A DNA stretch of 57,404 bases from Pelagibacteraceae bacterium AG-325-E08 (GCA_003282985.1 QBYE01000006.1:1-57404); one strand, 5' to 3'; shown: positions 18,849 through 28,198, numbered from the stretch's first letter. The notes: a model not told the origin generated them from the letters alone. Numbers and translations: made by a program.

Positions 18849-19634
18849 ATGATAGGACTATTCTTAGGTGATACTGACTTTTCAGAGGTTGTACTTAAGA
18901 AAATCAAAAAATTAAAAAAAAATTATTTTGTTATTGATTTTTCTAAAAATAATAAATTTAAAAAAGACAAAAACTCTTATCGAATAAGTATAGGTAAATT
19001 TGGTAAAATTATAGATTTAATCAAGAAAAAAAAATCTAAAAAAGTTCTATTTGCAGGAAAAATTGCAAAACCTAAATTTTCAACTCTTAGATTAGATTTT
19101 AAAGGAATTTATTATATGCCAAGTGTAATTAAAGCAGCAAAACTTGGTGATGCAGCTATTATAAAAGCAATTATACAGATTTTAAAAAATGAAAACATAA
19201 AGGTAATTAGTTCAATATTTTACAATCCAGAATTAGCATTGAATAGAGGTAATTACACAAAAGCCAAACCATCCAAAATTGATAAAAATTCTATCAAGAA
19301 AGGTATTAGTTTTTTTAATAAATTAAATAACCTTGATCATGTACAGGCACTAATTATAAAAGATAGTAAATTAATGTCTAAAGAAGATAATCGTGGAACA
19401 AAAAAAATGTTATCAAATTTAAAAAAAAGTTCTGGTGGTATTTTGATTAAATTTCCTAAAAAAAAGCAAGATCTCAGAATGGATTTACCAACTGTAGGGC
19501 TAAGTACTTTTAAAGATTGTAAAAAATTTGGCTTAAAGGGAATAGTTCTTAAGTCAAAAAAGAATATTTTTTTAGATAAACTTAAATGTATTAATTTTGC
19601 AAATAAAAATAGAATATTTATTAAAGTTATATGA
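18849..19634 (+). CDS. lpxI: UDP-2,3-diacylglucosamine pyrophosphatase LpxI
   Basis: Cleaves UDP-2,3-diacylglucosamine to lipid X, replacing LpxH in many alphaproteobacteria. It has 261 residues with the DUF1009/LpxI signatures: N-terminal IGLFLGDTDFSE, a GDAAIIKAI stretch, and the C-terminal MDLPTVGLSTFKDCKK with GIVLKSKK. Placement between lpxA and lpxB is diagnostic. It is very Lys-rich, like its neighbours. It overlaps lpxB by 4 bp. Confidence 0.93.
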   Translation: MIGLFLGDTDFSEVVLKKIKKLKKNYFVIDFSKNNKFKKDKNSYRISIGKFGKIIDLIKKKKSKKVLFAGKIAKPKFSTLRLDFKGIYYMPSVIKAAKLGDAAIIKAIIQILKNENIKVISSIFYNPELALNRGNYTKAKPSKIDKNSIKKGISFFNKLNNLDHVQALIIKDSKLMSKEDNRGTKKMLSNLKKSSGGILIKFPKKKQDLRMDLPTVGLSTFKDCKKFGLKGIVLKSKKNIFLDKLKCINFANKNRIFIKVI

Positions 19635-20767
19635 AAAAAATATTTGTTTTAACAGGTGAGCCCTCTGGTGATAAGCTAGCATCAGAGGTAATTTCTAAAC
19701 TTAAAAACAACAACCCAAATATTGAATATTTATCTGTTGGAGGATCTAACTTAAGAAATCTAGGTATCCAATCTATATTTGACCTCAAAGATATTACATA
19801 TCTAGGATTTACTAGTGTTTTATTAAATATCTTAAAGATAAGAAAAAAAATTAATACCACTGTAGAAGAAATCATTAGGTTTAATCCAGATATTTTATTT
19901 AGTGTTGATAGCCCAGATTTCACTATGAGAGTTGCTGAAAAAGTAAAAATAATAAACCCTAAAATAAAAACTATTCATTATGTTGCTCCTCAAGTCTGGG
20001 TTTGGAGAGAAAATAGAGTTAAAAAGATCAAAAACTTCATTGATCATATTCTTCTATTATTTGATTTTGAAAAGAAATATTTTGATAAGGAGAATGTTAA
20101 GAGTACATTTGTTGGTCACCCTTTAATAGAAAATAGAAAAAAGATTAAAACAAATTTAGATAATTTCTTAAATGATAATAAAAAGATTATTTCTATATTT
20201 CCCGGAAGCCGAAAATCAGAGACAACAGTCTTGCTACCAATTCTTTTAGATTTTATACAACTTATGAACCAAAAAAGTTTGGAATATTCATTTGTTTTTC
20301 ATTCTACAGATGAGAACAAAGAATTTATTGTTAATTCAATTAAAGACAAAAAAATTGAAAATCTGAATGTTATTTCTGATGATGACTTAAAATCTCAAGT
20401 TTTGTCTAAATCTATTTTTGCCATTTGTAAATCTGGAACTGTTTCATTACAAGTATGTAGTGCTCAAATTCCCTCAATCATTATCTATAAATTAAATTTT
20501 ATAAATTTTATGATCTTTAAATTTTTAGTTAATGTAAAATTTGCCAATATTATTAATATTATTAATAATAAAGAGGTAATTCCCGAGCTACTACAAAGTG
20601 AATGCAATGCTGATGAAATTTTTAAGTCAGTTAATTATTTATTAAAAAAACCAGACTTAATTAAAAAACAGCTTGAGGAGTGCAATAAAACTTTAGAAGG
20701 GATTAGATCTAAATCTTCATCTTCTACTGAGGCATCATTAATTTTACAAAATTATCTTGTTAGTTAA
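19631..20767 (+). CDS. lpxB: Lipid-A-disaccharide synthase
   Basis: GT19 glycosyltransferase joining lipid X and UDP-diacylglucosamine. It has 378 residues. The N-terminus KIFVLTGEPSGDKLASEVI, the central HYVAPQVWVWRENR, FVGHPL, and the donor-site SIFPGSRKSE are all family motifs. It is the last gene of the rpsB-lpxB run. Its last 24 bases are also the end of gltX on the other strand, so the two genes are convergent and overlapping, with no room for a terminator outside coding sequence. Confidence 0.95.
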   Translation: MKKIFVLTGEPSGDKLASEVISKLKNNNPNIEYLSVGGSNLRNLGIQSIFDLKDITYLGFTSVLLNILKIRKKINTTVEEIIRFNPDILFSVDSPDFTMRVAEKVKIINPKIKTIHYVAPQVWVWRENRVKKIKNFIDHILLLFDFEKKYFDKENVKSTFVGHPLIENRKKIKTNLDNFLNDNKKIISIFPGSRKSETTVLLPILLDFIQLMNQKSLEYSFVFHSTDENKEFIVNSIKDKKIENLNVISDDDLKSQVLSKSIFAICKSGTVSLQVCSAQIPSIIIYKLNFINFMIFKFLVNVKFANIINIINNKEVIPELLQSECNADEIFKSVNYLLKKPDLIKKQLEECNKTLEGIRSKSSSSTEASLILQNYLVS

Positions 20768-22144
20768 TCTTTTTGTCACTTCTTCTTTACCTAATGATAT
20801 GATTATATCATAAATGCCTGGTCCAAACTTTGAACCGGTTAAAGCTATTCTTAATGGTTGACCAACCCCTTTAAAATTTGTGTCATTAGATTTAATTAAC
20901 CCATTAATTATTGGTTCTAATGCTTCTTTGTTAAGTTCAGTAATTTTTTTAAATTCATTTTCAAAGTCTGAAATGACTTTTTTGGCTTTGTTATCAATCA
21001 ATTTAAGATCTTCTTGATTAAAATTGATTTCATCAACTATTATATACTGACCATTAATAAATATATCTTCTAATGTTTTGGCCTTATTTTTTAAGAAAGT
21101 TAAGGATTTTTTAATTTTATTTTGCTTTTCAGTTTTAATTTCATTTTTAAATAATTTACAGTAATCCATAAACTGATCATATAAGTCTTTTTCATCAATA
21201 CTTTTTATATAGTGTTCATTCATTGATAGAATTCTACTCATATCAAGTTTTGATGGTGATTTGCCTATTCCTTCCAAATTAAAATGTTTTATACTTTCTT
21301 CTAAAGTGAATATTTCTTTATCTTTGAAAGACCAACCCAACCTGAGTAGGTAATTTCTAAGAGCATCAGGCATGATACCAATTTTAGAATAATCATCTAA
21401 TGTTGAAGCTTTATCTCTTTTTGAGAGTTTTTTTCCTTCAATCGTATGGATTAATGGTATGTGAGCAAAAGAAGGCAAATCCCAATTCATTGCTTGATAA
21501 ATTTGAATTTGTTTAAAAGTATTTATTTTATGATCATCACCTCTAATGATGTGAGTCATATTCATTTGATGATCATCTACAGAGGCTGATAAGTTATATG
21601 TAGGAGTACCATCATTTCTTAATATTATAAAATCTTCGATAGTGTTGTTTTCTATTTCTACATCACCTTGAACTAAATCTTTCAGTATAGTCGATCCTTC
21701 TATTTTACTTTTAAACCTTATGACTGGCTTTATATCTTTTGGTGCATCAGTTTCTTTTTTATCCCTCCATTTTCTATCGTAGATATAGGGAATTTTTTTT
21801 TGCCTTGATCTCTTCTTTTGTTCTTCTATTTCCTCATTTGAACAATAACATTTGTATGCATGACCATTTTTTAATAACTCATTAGCAATCTTAATATGAT
21901 CGTCTATTTTTTTTGATTGAATATATTCTTCTCCGTCATGAGTAATACCTATCCATTTTAGAGATTGTATAATTTGTTTTTTGTATTCATCTTTAGATCT
22001 TTCCTTGTCAGTATCTTCAATTCTTAAATAAAAATCACCATTTTGGTTTTTAGAATATAACCAATTAAATAAAGCAGTTCTTATTCCACCAATATGTAGT
22101 GGACCAGTAGGTGATGGAGCAAATCTAGTTGCTACTTTTTTCAT
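20744..22144 (-). CDS. gltX: Glutamyl-tRNA synthetase
   Basis: Class I synthetase charging tRNA-Glu. It has 466 residues. The HIGH-type motif is HIGG at 17-20 (RFAPSPTGPLHIGG), and the KMSKS-type motif is KLSKR in IEGKKLSKRDKAS. It lies downstream of lexA on the same strand with a 22-bp gap. The 3' end overlaps lpxB by 24 bp tail to tail. In many alphaproteobacteria comEC lies between lexA and gltX and gltA follows gltX; both are missing here. Whether it also charges tRNA-Gln cannot be told from this window. Confidence 0.95.
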   Translation of the reverse strand: MKKVATRFAPSPTGPLHIGGIRTALFNWLYSKNQNGDFYLRIEDTDKERSKDEYKKQIIQSLKWIGITHDGEEYIQSKKIDDHIKIANELLKNGHAYKCYCSNEEIEEQKKRSRQKKIPYIYDRKWRDKKETDAPKDIKPVIRFKSKIEGSTILKDLVQGDVEIENNTIEDFIILRNDGTPTYNLSASVDDHQMNMTHIIRGDDHKINTFKQIQIYQAMNWDLPSFAHIPLIHTIEGKKLSKRDKASTLDDYSKIGIMPDALRNYLLRLGWSFKDKEIFTLEESIKHFNLEGIGKSPSKLDMSRILSMNEHYIKSIDEKDLYDQFMDYCKLFKNEIKTEKQNKIKKSLTFLKNKAKTLEDIFINGQYIIVDEINFNQEDLKLIDNKAKKVISDFENEFKKITELNKEALEPIINGLIKSNDTNFKGVGQPLRIALTGSKFGPGIYDIIISLGKEEVTKRLTNKIIL

Positions 22145-22166
22145 TGAAATTGTTTAGACTATTTTA

Positions 22167-22844
22167 CTAGAAGTTTCTATATAAAGATACTAAAACGCCT
22201 TGAACTTTAACTCTATCTGGACCAAAGATTTTAGTTTCGTAGTTTTTATTGGCGCTTTCTAGTGCAACTACCTTGCCTTTTTTTCTAATTCTTTTAAGCA
22301 TAGCTTCATGTTCATCTATTAAGGCTACTACAATTTTTCCGTTATCTGCAGTATCGGTTCTTTTGATAATAACTGTATCACCTTCGTTAATTCCTGCTTC
22401 TATCATTGAGTCACCTTGAACTTTTAGACCAAAATAGTCCCCGTTCTTTTCTAAATTGCTTGGTAAAGGAATTCTTGAAACCTCATTTTGTATAGCTTCA
22501 ACAGGTGTCCCTGCTGCTATCTTACCTAAAACTGGCACTTCAACATCGTCAGATAATGGTTTTTTCTCATCTAAACCACCCTTTATAACGCTAGGAGAAA
22601 AACTGTTATAAATATCATTAGCTGATGCGGTTTCTGGCAATTTGATAACTTCTAGAGCTCTTGCTTTATGAGCAAGTCTTTTAATAAATCCTCTTTCTTC
22701 TAATGCACTAATTAATCTATGGATTCCTGATTTAGACTTTAAATTTAAAGACTCTTTCATCTCTTCATATGAGGGAGATACACCTGAACTTCTCAACTTC
22801 TTGTTGATAAATAACAGCAGGTTTTTTTGTTTTTTAGTAAGCAT
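22167..22844 (-). CDS. lexA: SOS repressor LexA
   Basis: Represses DNA-damage genes and self-cleaves when stimulated by RecA filaments. It has 225 residues. The N-terminal winged helix includes PSYEEMKESLNLKSKSGIHR. The cleavage site is Ala111-Gly112 in GKIAAGTPVEA. The catalytic dyad is Ser146 (GDSM) and Lys184 (EAMLKRI), with spacing close to that of E. coli. A GTTC-N7-GTTC box lies 25 bp upstream of the start, indicating autoregulation. The gene is downstream of trpC with an 88-bp gap that holds the box. Confidence 0.96.
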   Translation of the reverse strand: MLTKKQKNLLLFINKKLRSSGVSPSYEEMKESLNLKSKSGIHRLISALEERGFIKRLAHKARALEVIKLPETASANDIYNSFSPSVIKGGLDEKKPLSDDVEVPVLGKIAAGTPVEAIQNEVSRIPLPSNLEKNGDYFGLKVQGDSMIEAGINEGDTVIIKRTDTADNGKIVVALIDEHEAMLKRIRKKGKVVALESANKNYETKIFGPDRVKVQGVLVSLYRNF

Positions 22845-22868
22845 AAGAACAAATATCGTACAAAATCT

Positions 22869-22883
22869 GTTCTACAAAAGTTC
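22869..22883 (-). promoter_or_regulatory. Alphaproteobacterial SOS box (LexA operator) of lexA
   Basis: The + strand reads GTTC, seven bases (TACAAAA), GTTC. This exactly matches the known alphaproteobacterial LexA operator GTTC-N7-GTTC, a direct repeat unlike the CTGT-type palindrome of E. coli. It lies 25 bp upstream of the lexA start codon, so LexA probably controls its own gene. Confidence 0.85.
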
Positions 22884-22932
22884 TCATAAATAAACAATAG
22901 TTAAATAATGGCTAAAATAAAGGTTTTTTTGA

Positions 22933-23724
22933 TTAAAGAACTGAAAAAATCGAGTTATTTTTTAAATTTTTTAAAAGTGATTCACCAATTAAAAAAGTTT
23001 TAATAGAAGTTTTTTTAGATAATTCTAAGAGTTCATCTTTTGTTTTAATACCACTCTCAGAAACTAAGGGCCCCTTATGATTTATTAATACATCATGAAT
23101 ATCGTAAGTTGTATTTATATCTGTTTTTAAAGTTTTTAGGTTTCTATTATTTATACCAATCAAAGCTTCATTAAAACGCAAAGCTCTTTTAGCTTCCTCT
23201 ACGGTATGTACCTCTACAATTATTGACATATTATATTTTAAAGCTTCATCAAATATTTCTGATGCTAGATTATCCGATACTCCAGCCATAATTATAAGTA
23301 TTGCATCTGCCCCATAACTTTTAGCAAGTGGTACTTGATACTTATCAATAAAAAAATCTTTACAAAGAATTGGTAAGTCTATTTTTTCTTTTATTTTACT
23401 TATATGTAAAGAGTTTCCTAAAAAAAAATCTTCTTCAGTGAGTACTGATAAACAAGTAGCTTTATTTTGGTAATATATATTCGCTATCTGTACAGGGTCA
23501 TAATTATCAAGGATTACCCCTGCAGAGGGACTTGCTTTTTTTATTTCTGCAATAATTGAAAACTTTTGAGCTTTTAAGTTATTTTCAATTTTTTCTTTAA
23601 AATTTAAAAATGTATCATTTTTATCAATTATATCTTTTAAAGACTCTAATGCTAAAGTTTTTTTAAGATTGTTAATTTTTATAATCTTTTTTTCGATTAT
23701 TTTTTCAAGAATATTTTCAGACAT
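22933..23724 (-). CDS. trpC: Indole-3-glycerol phosphate synthase
   Basis: Makes indole-3-glycerol phosphate in tryptophan synthesis. It has 263 residues of TIM-barrel fold. Visible motifs are IAEIKKASPSAGVI, LCKDFFIDKYQV, INNRNLKTLKTD and LVSESGIKT. It is not fused to TrpF, unlike the enterobacterial enzyme. It overlaps trpD by 8 bp and is the last trp gene here; trpF, trpB and trpA are not in the window. Confidence 0.96.
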   Translation of the reverse strand: MSENILEKIIEKKIIKINNLKKTLALESLKDIIDKNDTFLNFKEKIENNLKAQKFSIIAEIKKASPSAGVILDNYDPVQIANIYYQNKATCLSVLTEEDFFLGNSLHISKIKEKIDLPILCKDFFIDKYQVPLAKSYGADAILIIMAGVSDNLASEIFDEALKYNMSIIVEVHTVEEAKRALRFNEALIGINNRNLKTLKTDINTTYDIHDVLINHKGPLVSESGIKTKDELLELSKKTSIKTFLIGESLLKNLKNNSIFSVL

Positions 23725-24712
23725 TTTGAATTTTATCTAAATGTTTAATAGTTTTTCCAGACAAAATATGCTCTCTAGCATGATTGTAAGCATCTGCAAA
23801 GTCTTGATGCGTTTCATTGACAATTAATCCAGCACTAGCATTTAAGCAAACTGCCTTAGAAAAATCATTATCTTCACCTTTAAATATATTTAACATTTTT
23901 TCAGCATTAAACTTTGCATCATCGCCAATGAGATTTTCAAATTTATCTGCATTAATGTTTAATTTTTTTGGATCTATTATAATTTCTGAAATTTTTTTAT
24001 CTTTTAACTGCGTGATATTAGTTTGAGCATAGGGAGATATTTCATCTAAACCATCCTTACTGTTAACAATCCATGCAAATTCTATTTCCAAATTATTTAA
24101 AGCATTTGCAAAAATCTTTAACAATTTTTTATCAAAAACACCGACAACTTGTTTTTTAACTAGGGCAGGGCTACTTAGCGGTCCAATCATATTAAATATA
24201 GTTCTTTTAGCAATCTTTTTTCTAGTTGGTCCAACAAATCTCATAGCACTGTGATAGTTAGGTGCAAACATAAAACCAAAATTATTCTTATTTATTTGAT
24301 CTTGAATATCATTTGGCTCTAAATCAATTTTAATATTTAATTCCTCTAAAACGTCTCCAGATCCACATTTTGAAGATACAGCCTTGTTTCCATGTTTTGC
24401 AACCTTAACACCCATACTAGCTAATAATAATGCTGAAGCAGTTGATATATTAAGTGTATTCATACCGTCTCCACCAGTTCCACAAGTATCAATACAATTG
24501 TTCACATTAACTCTTTTAGATTTTTCTCTTAAAATATATACACCCCCAGCAATTTCATTAGAGGTCTCACCTTTTTCAGATAGTAAGGTTAAAAAATCAA
24601 ATATTTCTTGATCATTTGCATTACCTTCCATCAATATTTCGAAAGCGGCCTTACTTTCATCAAACGATAAATCTTGTTTAGCCCTTATTTTATCAACGAA
24701 ATCCTTCATCAT
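23717..24712 (-). CDS. trpD: Anthranilate phosphoribosyltransferase
   Basis: Transfers phosphoribose from PRPP to anthranilate. It has 331 residues. The PRPP-binding GTGGDG motif (CGTGGDGMNTLNIST), KHGNKAVSSKCGSGD and the anthranilate-site stretch FMFAPNYHSAMRFV are conserved. It is separate from TrpG, which is encoded immediately upstream with a 4-bp overlap. It overlaps trpC downstream by 8 bp. Confidence 0.96.
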   Translation of the reverse strand: MMKDFVDKIRAKQDLSFDESKAAFEILMEGNANDQEIFDFLTLLSEKGETSNEIAGGVYILREKSKRVNVNNCIDTCGTGGDGMNTLNISTASALLLASMGVKVAKHGNKAVSSKCGSGDVLEELNIKIDLEPNDIQDQINKNNFGFMFAPNYHSAMRFVGPTRKKIAKRTIFNMIGPLSSPALVKKQVVGVFDKKLLKIFANALNNLEIEFAWIVNSKDGLDEISPYAQTNITQLKDKKISEIIIDPKKLNINADKFENLIGDDAKFNAEKMLNIFKGEDNDFSKAVCLNASAGLIVNETHQDFADAYNHAREHILSGKTIKHLDKIQNV

Positions 24713-25281
24713 TTTTTTAGTTTTATAAAATTTTTTAAAATTTTAATTCCAATCTTAGTTTTAATACTTTCAGGATGAAATTGCACTCCATGAACATTGT
24801 ATATCTTGTGATTTACACCCATTATTAATCCATCTTTTGTTTCTGCGGTAATTTCAAGGTCTTTTGAAAGAGTTTTTTTATCAATTATTAAACTATGGTA
24901 TCTTGTTGCTTCAAAGGTTTTTGGAAGATTTTTTAATATTCCAGTTTTTTTTGAAAAAATAATACTAGTTTTCCCGTGCATAAGTTTTCGAGTCTGAATG
25001 ATTTTAGAACCAAATACTTGTCCAATTATTTGATGACCTAAGCAAACTCCAAGAATAGGTATTTTTTTATAAAGAGATCTTACAATTTTTAGACAATTTC
25101 CAGACTGATTGGGGTTTCCAGGACCTGGTGAAATTACAATTTTATTATATCTTTTTTTGATTATTTCTTTAGACGTAATTTTATCATTTCTGACAACATC
25201 AACGTTAACATTTAAAGATGATAAATAATGAAATAGATTAAAGGTAAAACTATCGTAATTATCTATCAATAAAACTTTCAT
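24709..25281 (-). CDS. trpG: Anthranilate synthase glutamine amidotransferase component
   Basis: Provides ammonia to TrpE by hydrolysing glutamine. It has 190 residues of class I glutamine amidotransferase. The nucleophile Cys80 lies in ILGVCLGHQ, and the His/Glu of the triad lie in VQFHPESI. NYDSFTFNL at the N-terminus and ISPGPGNP are family markers. It overlaps trpE by 1 bp and trpD by 4 bp. In many bacteria this subunit is shared with aminodeoxychorismate synthase; that dual role cannot be judged here. Confidence 0.95.
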   Translation of the reverse strand: MKVLLIDNYDSFTFNLFHYLSSLNVNVDVVRNDKITSKEIIKKRYNKIVISPGPGNPNQSGNCLKIVRSLYKKIPILGVCLGHQIIGQVFGSKIIQTRKLMHGKTSIIFSKKTGILKNLPKTFEATRYHSLIIDKKTLSKDLEITAETKDGLIMGVNHKIYNVHGVQFHPESIKTKIGIKILKNFIKLKK

Positions 25282-26741
25282 TATCTCAATGCATTAATTA
25301 AAGCTTTAGCTTTATTTACTGTTTCTTCATATTCTTTTCTGGGAACACTATCTGCTACTATACCAGCTCCAGCTTGAACATAAAATTTATCTTTTTTTGC
25401 TACTGCTGTTCTCAAAGCGATACACGTATCAAATTCTCCATTTGCAGAAAAATATCCAATTCCACCAGCATAGACTTTCCTTCTTGACTTTTCTAATTCA
25501 TCAATAATTTCCATTGCTCTTATTTTTGGAGCCCCAGAAACGGTACCAGCAGGAAAACCAGCAAGCAATGATTTAAATTTAGAAAATTTTTTATTATAAT
25601 CTCCAACTACATTAGAAACTATATGCATAACATGTGAATATTTTTCAATAACAAAACTCTCAGTAACCTTAACTGTATTTACTTTTGATACCTTTCCAGC
25701 ATCATTTCTCCCCAAATCAAGTAACATCAAATGTTCTGAAAGTTCTTTTTTATCTTTAAGAAGATCTTTTTCATAAAACTTGTCTTGAATCATAGTTCTT
25801 CCTCTAGGCCTAGTACCTGCAATAGGTCTTACTGTAATTTTATCATCTCTTAATCTTACCAAAATTTCAGGACTGGCACCTATTATTTGAAAGTCATTAA
25901 AATTAAAAAAAAACATAAAAGGTGAGGGATTAGTTATTCGAAGTTTTTTGTAAATATCTAATGGTTTCTTTGTAAGTTTTGTTTCAAACCTTTGACTTAA
26001 AACCACCTGAAAAATATCACCGATTTTAATATATTCCTTAGCTTTATTAACCATACTTAGGAATTTATTCTTTGATGTATTTGACCTTACATTAATTTTA
26101 GATGATTTTTTTTCATTAGCTGTCTTGTCTTTTGCTTTTAACGATTGAGTGAAAAGCTCTGAAAGCTCAGATTTTATTCTTAAGTATTTTTTAGAATAAT
26201 TAGATACTTTTTCATCTTTGAAGATGTTTACTATATAGAAAATCTTTTTTTTTAGATTGTCATGTATAACAAGAGTTCTTGGTCTAAGAAGTCTTACATC
26301 TGGTACTTTTAAATCATCCTTACATTTATTTGGAATATTTTCTATATACCTAATAGTGTCATAAGAAAAATATCCTGATATTAGTGAAGAAATTGAAGGT
26401 AAACCTGAAGGTATTTTAAATTTAAAATCCTCTATTATATTTTCAATTAATATTTGAGGTTTTTCTTTTAATTTAACTTTCTTATTATTTTTAATAAGAA
26501 ATGAATTGTTATTATTAAACTCCCAAATTTTATCAGGATTTTTCCCAAATATAGTATATCTGCCTTTAATTTTGCCTTTTTCGACAGACTCAAATATAAA
26601 ACTATTTTTTTCTATCAAAAAATTATCTATTAGATTTAATACTTCTTTATCGTTCTGAACTTTTTTTGAACTATATATAATTTGATTTTTTTTGCTTCTA
26701 TGTTGAAGCTTAAATTCTTTAAAGCTTCGATTTATTATCAT
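25281..26741 (-). CDS. trpE: Anthranilate synthase component I
   Basis: Converts chorismate and ammonia to anthranilate. It has 486 residues. The C-terminal chorismate-binding domain shows GDIFQVVLSQRFE, RPIAGTRPRGRT, HLMLLDLGRND, and GFPAGTVSGAPKIRAMEII. The N-terminal domain is shortened and Lys-rich. The start overlaps the ppiD-like gene by 4 bp, so there is no leader peptide or attenuator before trpE. Transcription must come from upstream of ppiD or from within it. Confidence 0.95.
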   Translation of the reverse strand: MIINRSFKEFKLQHRSKKNQIIYSSKKVQNDKEVLNLIDNFLIEKNSFIFESVEKGKIKGRYTIFGKNPDKIWEFNNNNSFLIKNNKKVKLKEKPQILIENIIEDFKFKIPSGLPSISSLISGYFSYDTIRYIENIPNKCKDDLKVPDVRLLRPRTLVIHDNLKKKIFYIVNIFKDEKVSNYSKKYLRIKSELSELFTQSLKAKDKTANEKKSSKINVRSNTSKNKFLSMVNKAKEYIKIGDIFQVVLSQRFETKLTKKPLDIYKKLRITNPSPFMFFFNFNDFQIIGASPEILVRLRDDKITVRPIAGTRPRGRTMIQDKFYEKDLLKDKKELSEHLMLLDLGRNDAGKVSKVNTVKVTESFVIEKYSHVMHIVSNVVGDYNKKFSKFKSLLAGFPAGTVSGAPKIRAMEIIDELEKSRRKVYAGGIGYFSANGEFDTCIALRTAVAKKDKFYVQAGAGIVADSVPRKEYEETVNKAKALINALR

Positions 26742-28156
26742 TTAAGGAAATTTTTAACACGTTCTATTGCTTTTTCATTCATTACTACATCATATTTACT
26801 ATTTAAAAGTAAATCATATGTTTTAAGAATACTATTTTTATTATTTGTATTTTGTTTTAAAGAATATTCATCGAATTTCTTATCATCAATATTAGTATTT
26901 TGCATTTGAATATTTTTAATTTTAGCTAAATAAATATTATTTTTTTCATCACTAATTAGTGTAAATGAGTTATTAGGTAGTGAATATAATAACTCAACAG
27001 AATTAATTTCAAACTTTTTATTATCTTTTACAGAATTTAATAGAAGAGATTGAGTCTTGTCTTTACCTAATTCTTGAAAATCATTATTATCGAATTGTTT
27101 TTTATTAATCTTATCAAGTAACTCACTATTATAATCAAACTTACTTTTCTGAAATACTAGCTCTAAAACTTCTTTTTTTAACTCTTTGTCATTTAAATCA
27201 GGTGTTCTTGTCTCAGTTTTGTTGATCTTATATACAATATAATTATTTTCATATTCGATAATATCAAATTCAATATTTCTTACTTCAAATATTTTTTTTT
27301 CAATCTTTTTACTTGATGGTGAAAATCTAAAATTTGAAACATTCGTCGTTGTAATTCCATAGTTTGTTAAAATTTCTTTAAGATCTAAATTATTTGAAAT
27401 TTTAATCTCTATTTCATCTATTTTATCAAAAAACGCTTGATTAAAATCATCAACTCCAATTAGTTTCTTTGGGTTAATTATCCCGTAATCAAAATCGATA
27501 TAATCTACTTTAAGCTGGTCTTTATTATCCGTAATAAACTCACTAATTTCTAAATCGTTAAAACTCTCTTTTTTCCTATAAAAACTATTTAGATTAATGA
27601 ATTCTAATTCTAGTTTATTGTTTTCTTCTTCAAAAAGTTTTTTGGTTAAAAAATTGGGTGATTTAGTACCAGCACCAATATAATCAAATAAACTTTTTTG
27701 AAGCTCTCGCCCTCTTAATCTTAGCTCGAAAGCAGGTGCTGATTGATTGTTTTCAAGCAAAAATTTTTCGTATTTCATTCTTTCAAAATTCCCATTTTCA
27801 TTATGAAAATTTTTGTTGAATTTAATTTTTTTTGACAATGTTTCTTCAGAAATAAGAATATCAAAATTTTTTACTTCTAAATCTATTAATGTAGTTGAAA
27901 TTAAAGTTGATAATAATTCTTCAACAATATTTTTATCTAAATTGTCTCTCAATGTTTGCTGAGGTATATTAGACTTATTTATATGCTCAATAAAATCTTT
28001 CGTAGATATATTGGTTTGATTTATTTTGGCAATGTTATTTGAGTTTCCACTACTAAACATACTTCCCATACCCCAAAATACAAAAGGGATAATCATTATA
28101 AAAACTAAAAGCCCTGCAAATTTAGTTTTGGCAAAATTTCTAAAACTACTTATCAT
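26738..28156 (-). CDS. ppiD: PpiD-like membrane-anchored periplasmic chaperone (SurA N-terminal domain)
   Basis: Probable folding factor at the periplasmic side of the inner membrane. It has 472 residues: one N-terminal membrane helix (about 12-32, ending FWGMGSMFSS), then a SurA-type N-terminal chaperone region (AKINQTNISTKDF onward to about 200), then a divergent segment. Typical PpiD is about 620 residues with a parvulin domain. I cannot recognise an intact parvulin signature here, so it may act only as a chaperone. It is the head of the ppiD-trpEGDC run and divergent from tpiA across 54 bp, a pairing common in alphaproteobacteria. Confidence 0.8.
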   Translation of the reverse strand: MISSFRNFAKTKFAGLLVFIMIIPFVFWGMGSMFSSGNSNNIAKINQTNISTKDFIEHINKSNIPQQTLRDNLDKNIVEELLSTLISTTLIDLEVKNFDILISEETLSKKIKFNKNFHNENGNFERMKYEKFLLENNQSAPAFELRLRGRELQKSLFDYIGAGTKSPNFLTKKLFEEENNKLELEFINLNSFYRKKESFNDLEISEFITDNKDQLKVDYIDFDYGIINPKKLIGVDDFNQAFFDKIDEIEIKISNNLDLKEILTNYGITTTNVSNFRFSPSSKKIEKKIFEVRNIEFDIIEYENNYIVYKINKTETRTPDLNDKELKKEVLELVFQKSKFDYNSELLDKINKKQFDNNDFQELGKDKTQSLLLNSVKDNKKFEINSVELLYSLPNNSFTLISDEKNNIYLAKIKNIQMQNTNIDDKKFDEYSLKQNTNNKNSILKTYDLLLNSKYDVVMNEKAIERVKNFLK

Positions 28157-28169
28157 TACTATAAATTTA

Positions 28170-28198
28170 TTGATCTATAAAAAGCAAACCTATAGATT
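28170..28198 (+). promoter_or_regulatory. Candidate promoter for tpiA
   Basis: TTGATC (28170-28175) and TAGATT (28193-28198) are 17 bp apart inside the 54-bp divergent gap. The predicted start, near 28205, is only about six bases before the tpiA ATG, so the mRNA would be nearly leaderless. No ribosome binding site is visible, consistent with that. The match is moderate in an AT-rich background. Confidence 0.35.

Noticed and set aside
17108..19580. Repeated Ile-Gly-X-Asn codon patterns in lpxD and lpxA as DNA repeats
   Set aside because: They are the protein hexapeptide repeats of the left-handed beta-helix, not DNA-level repeats.
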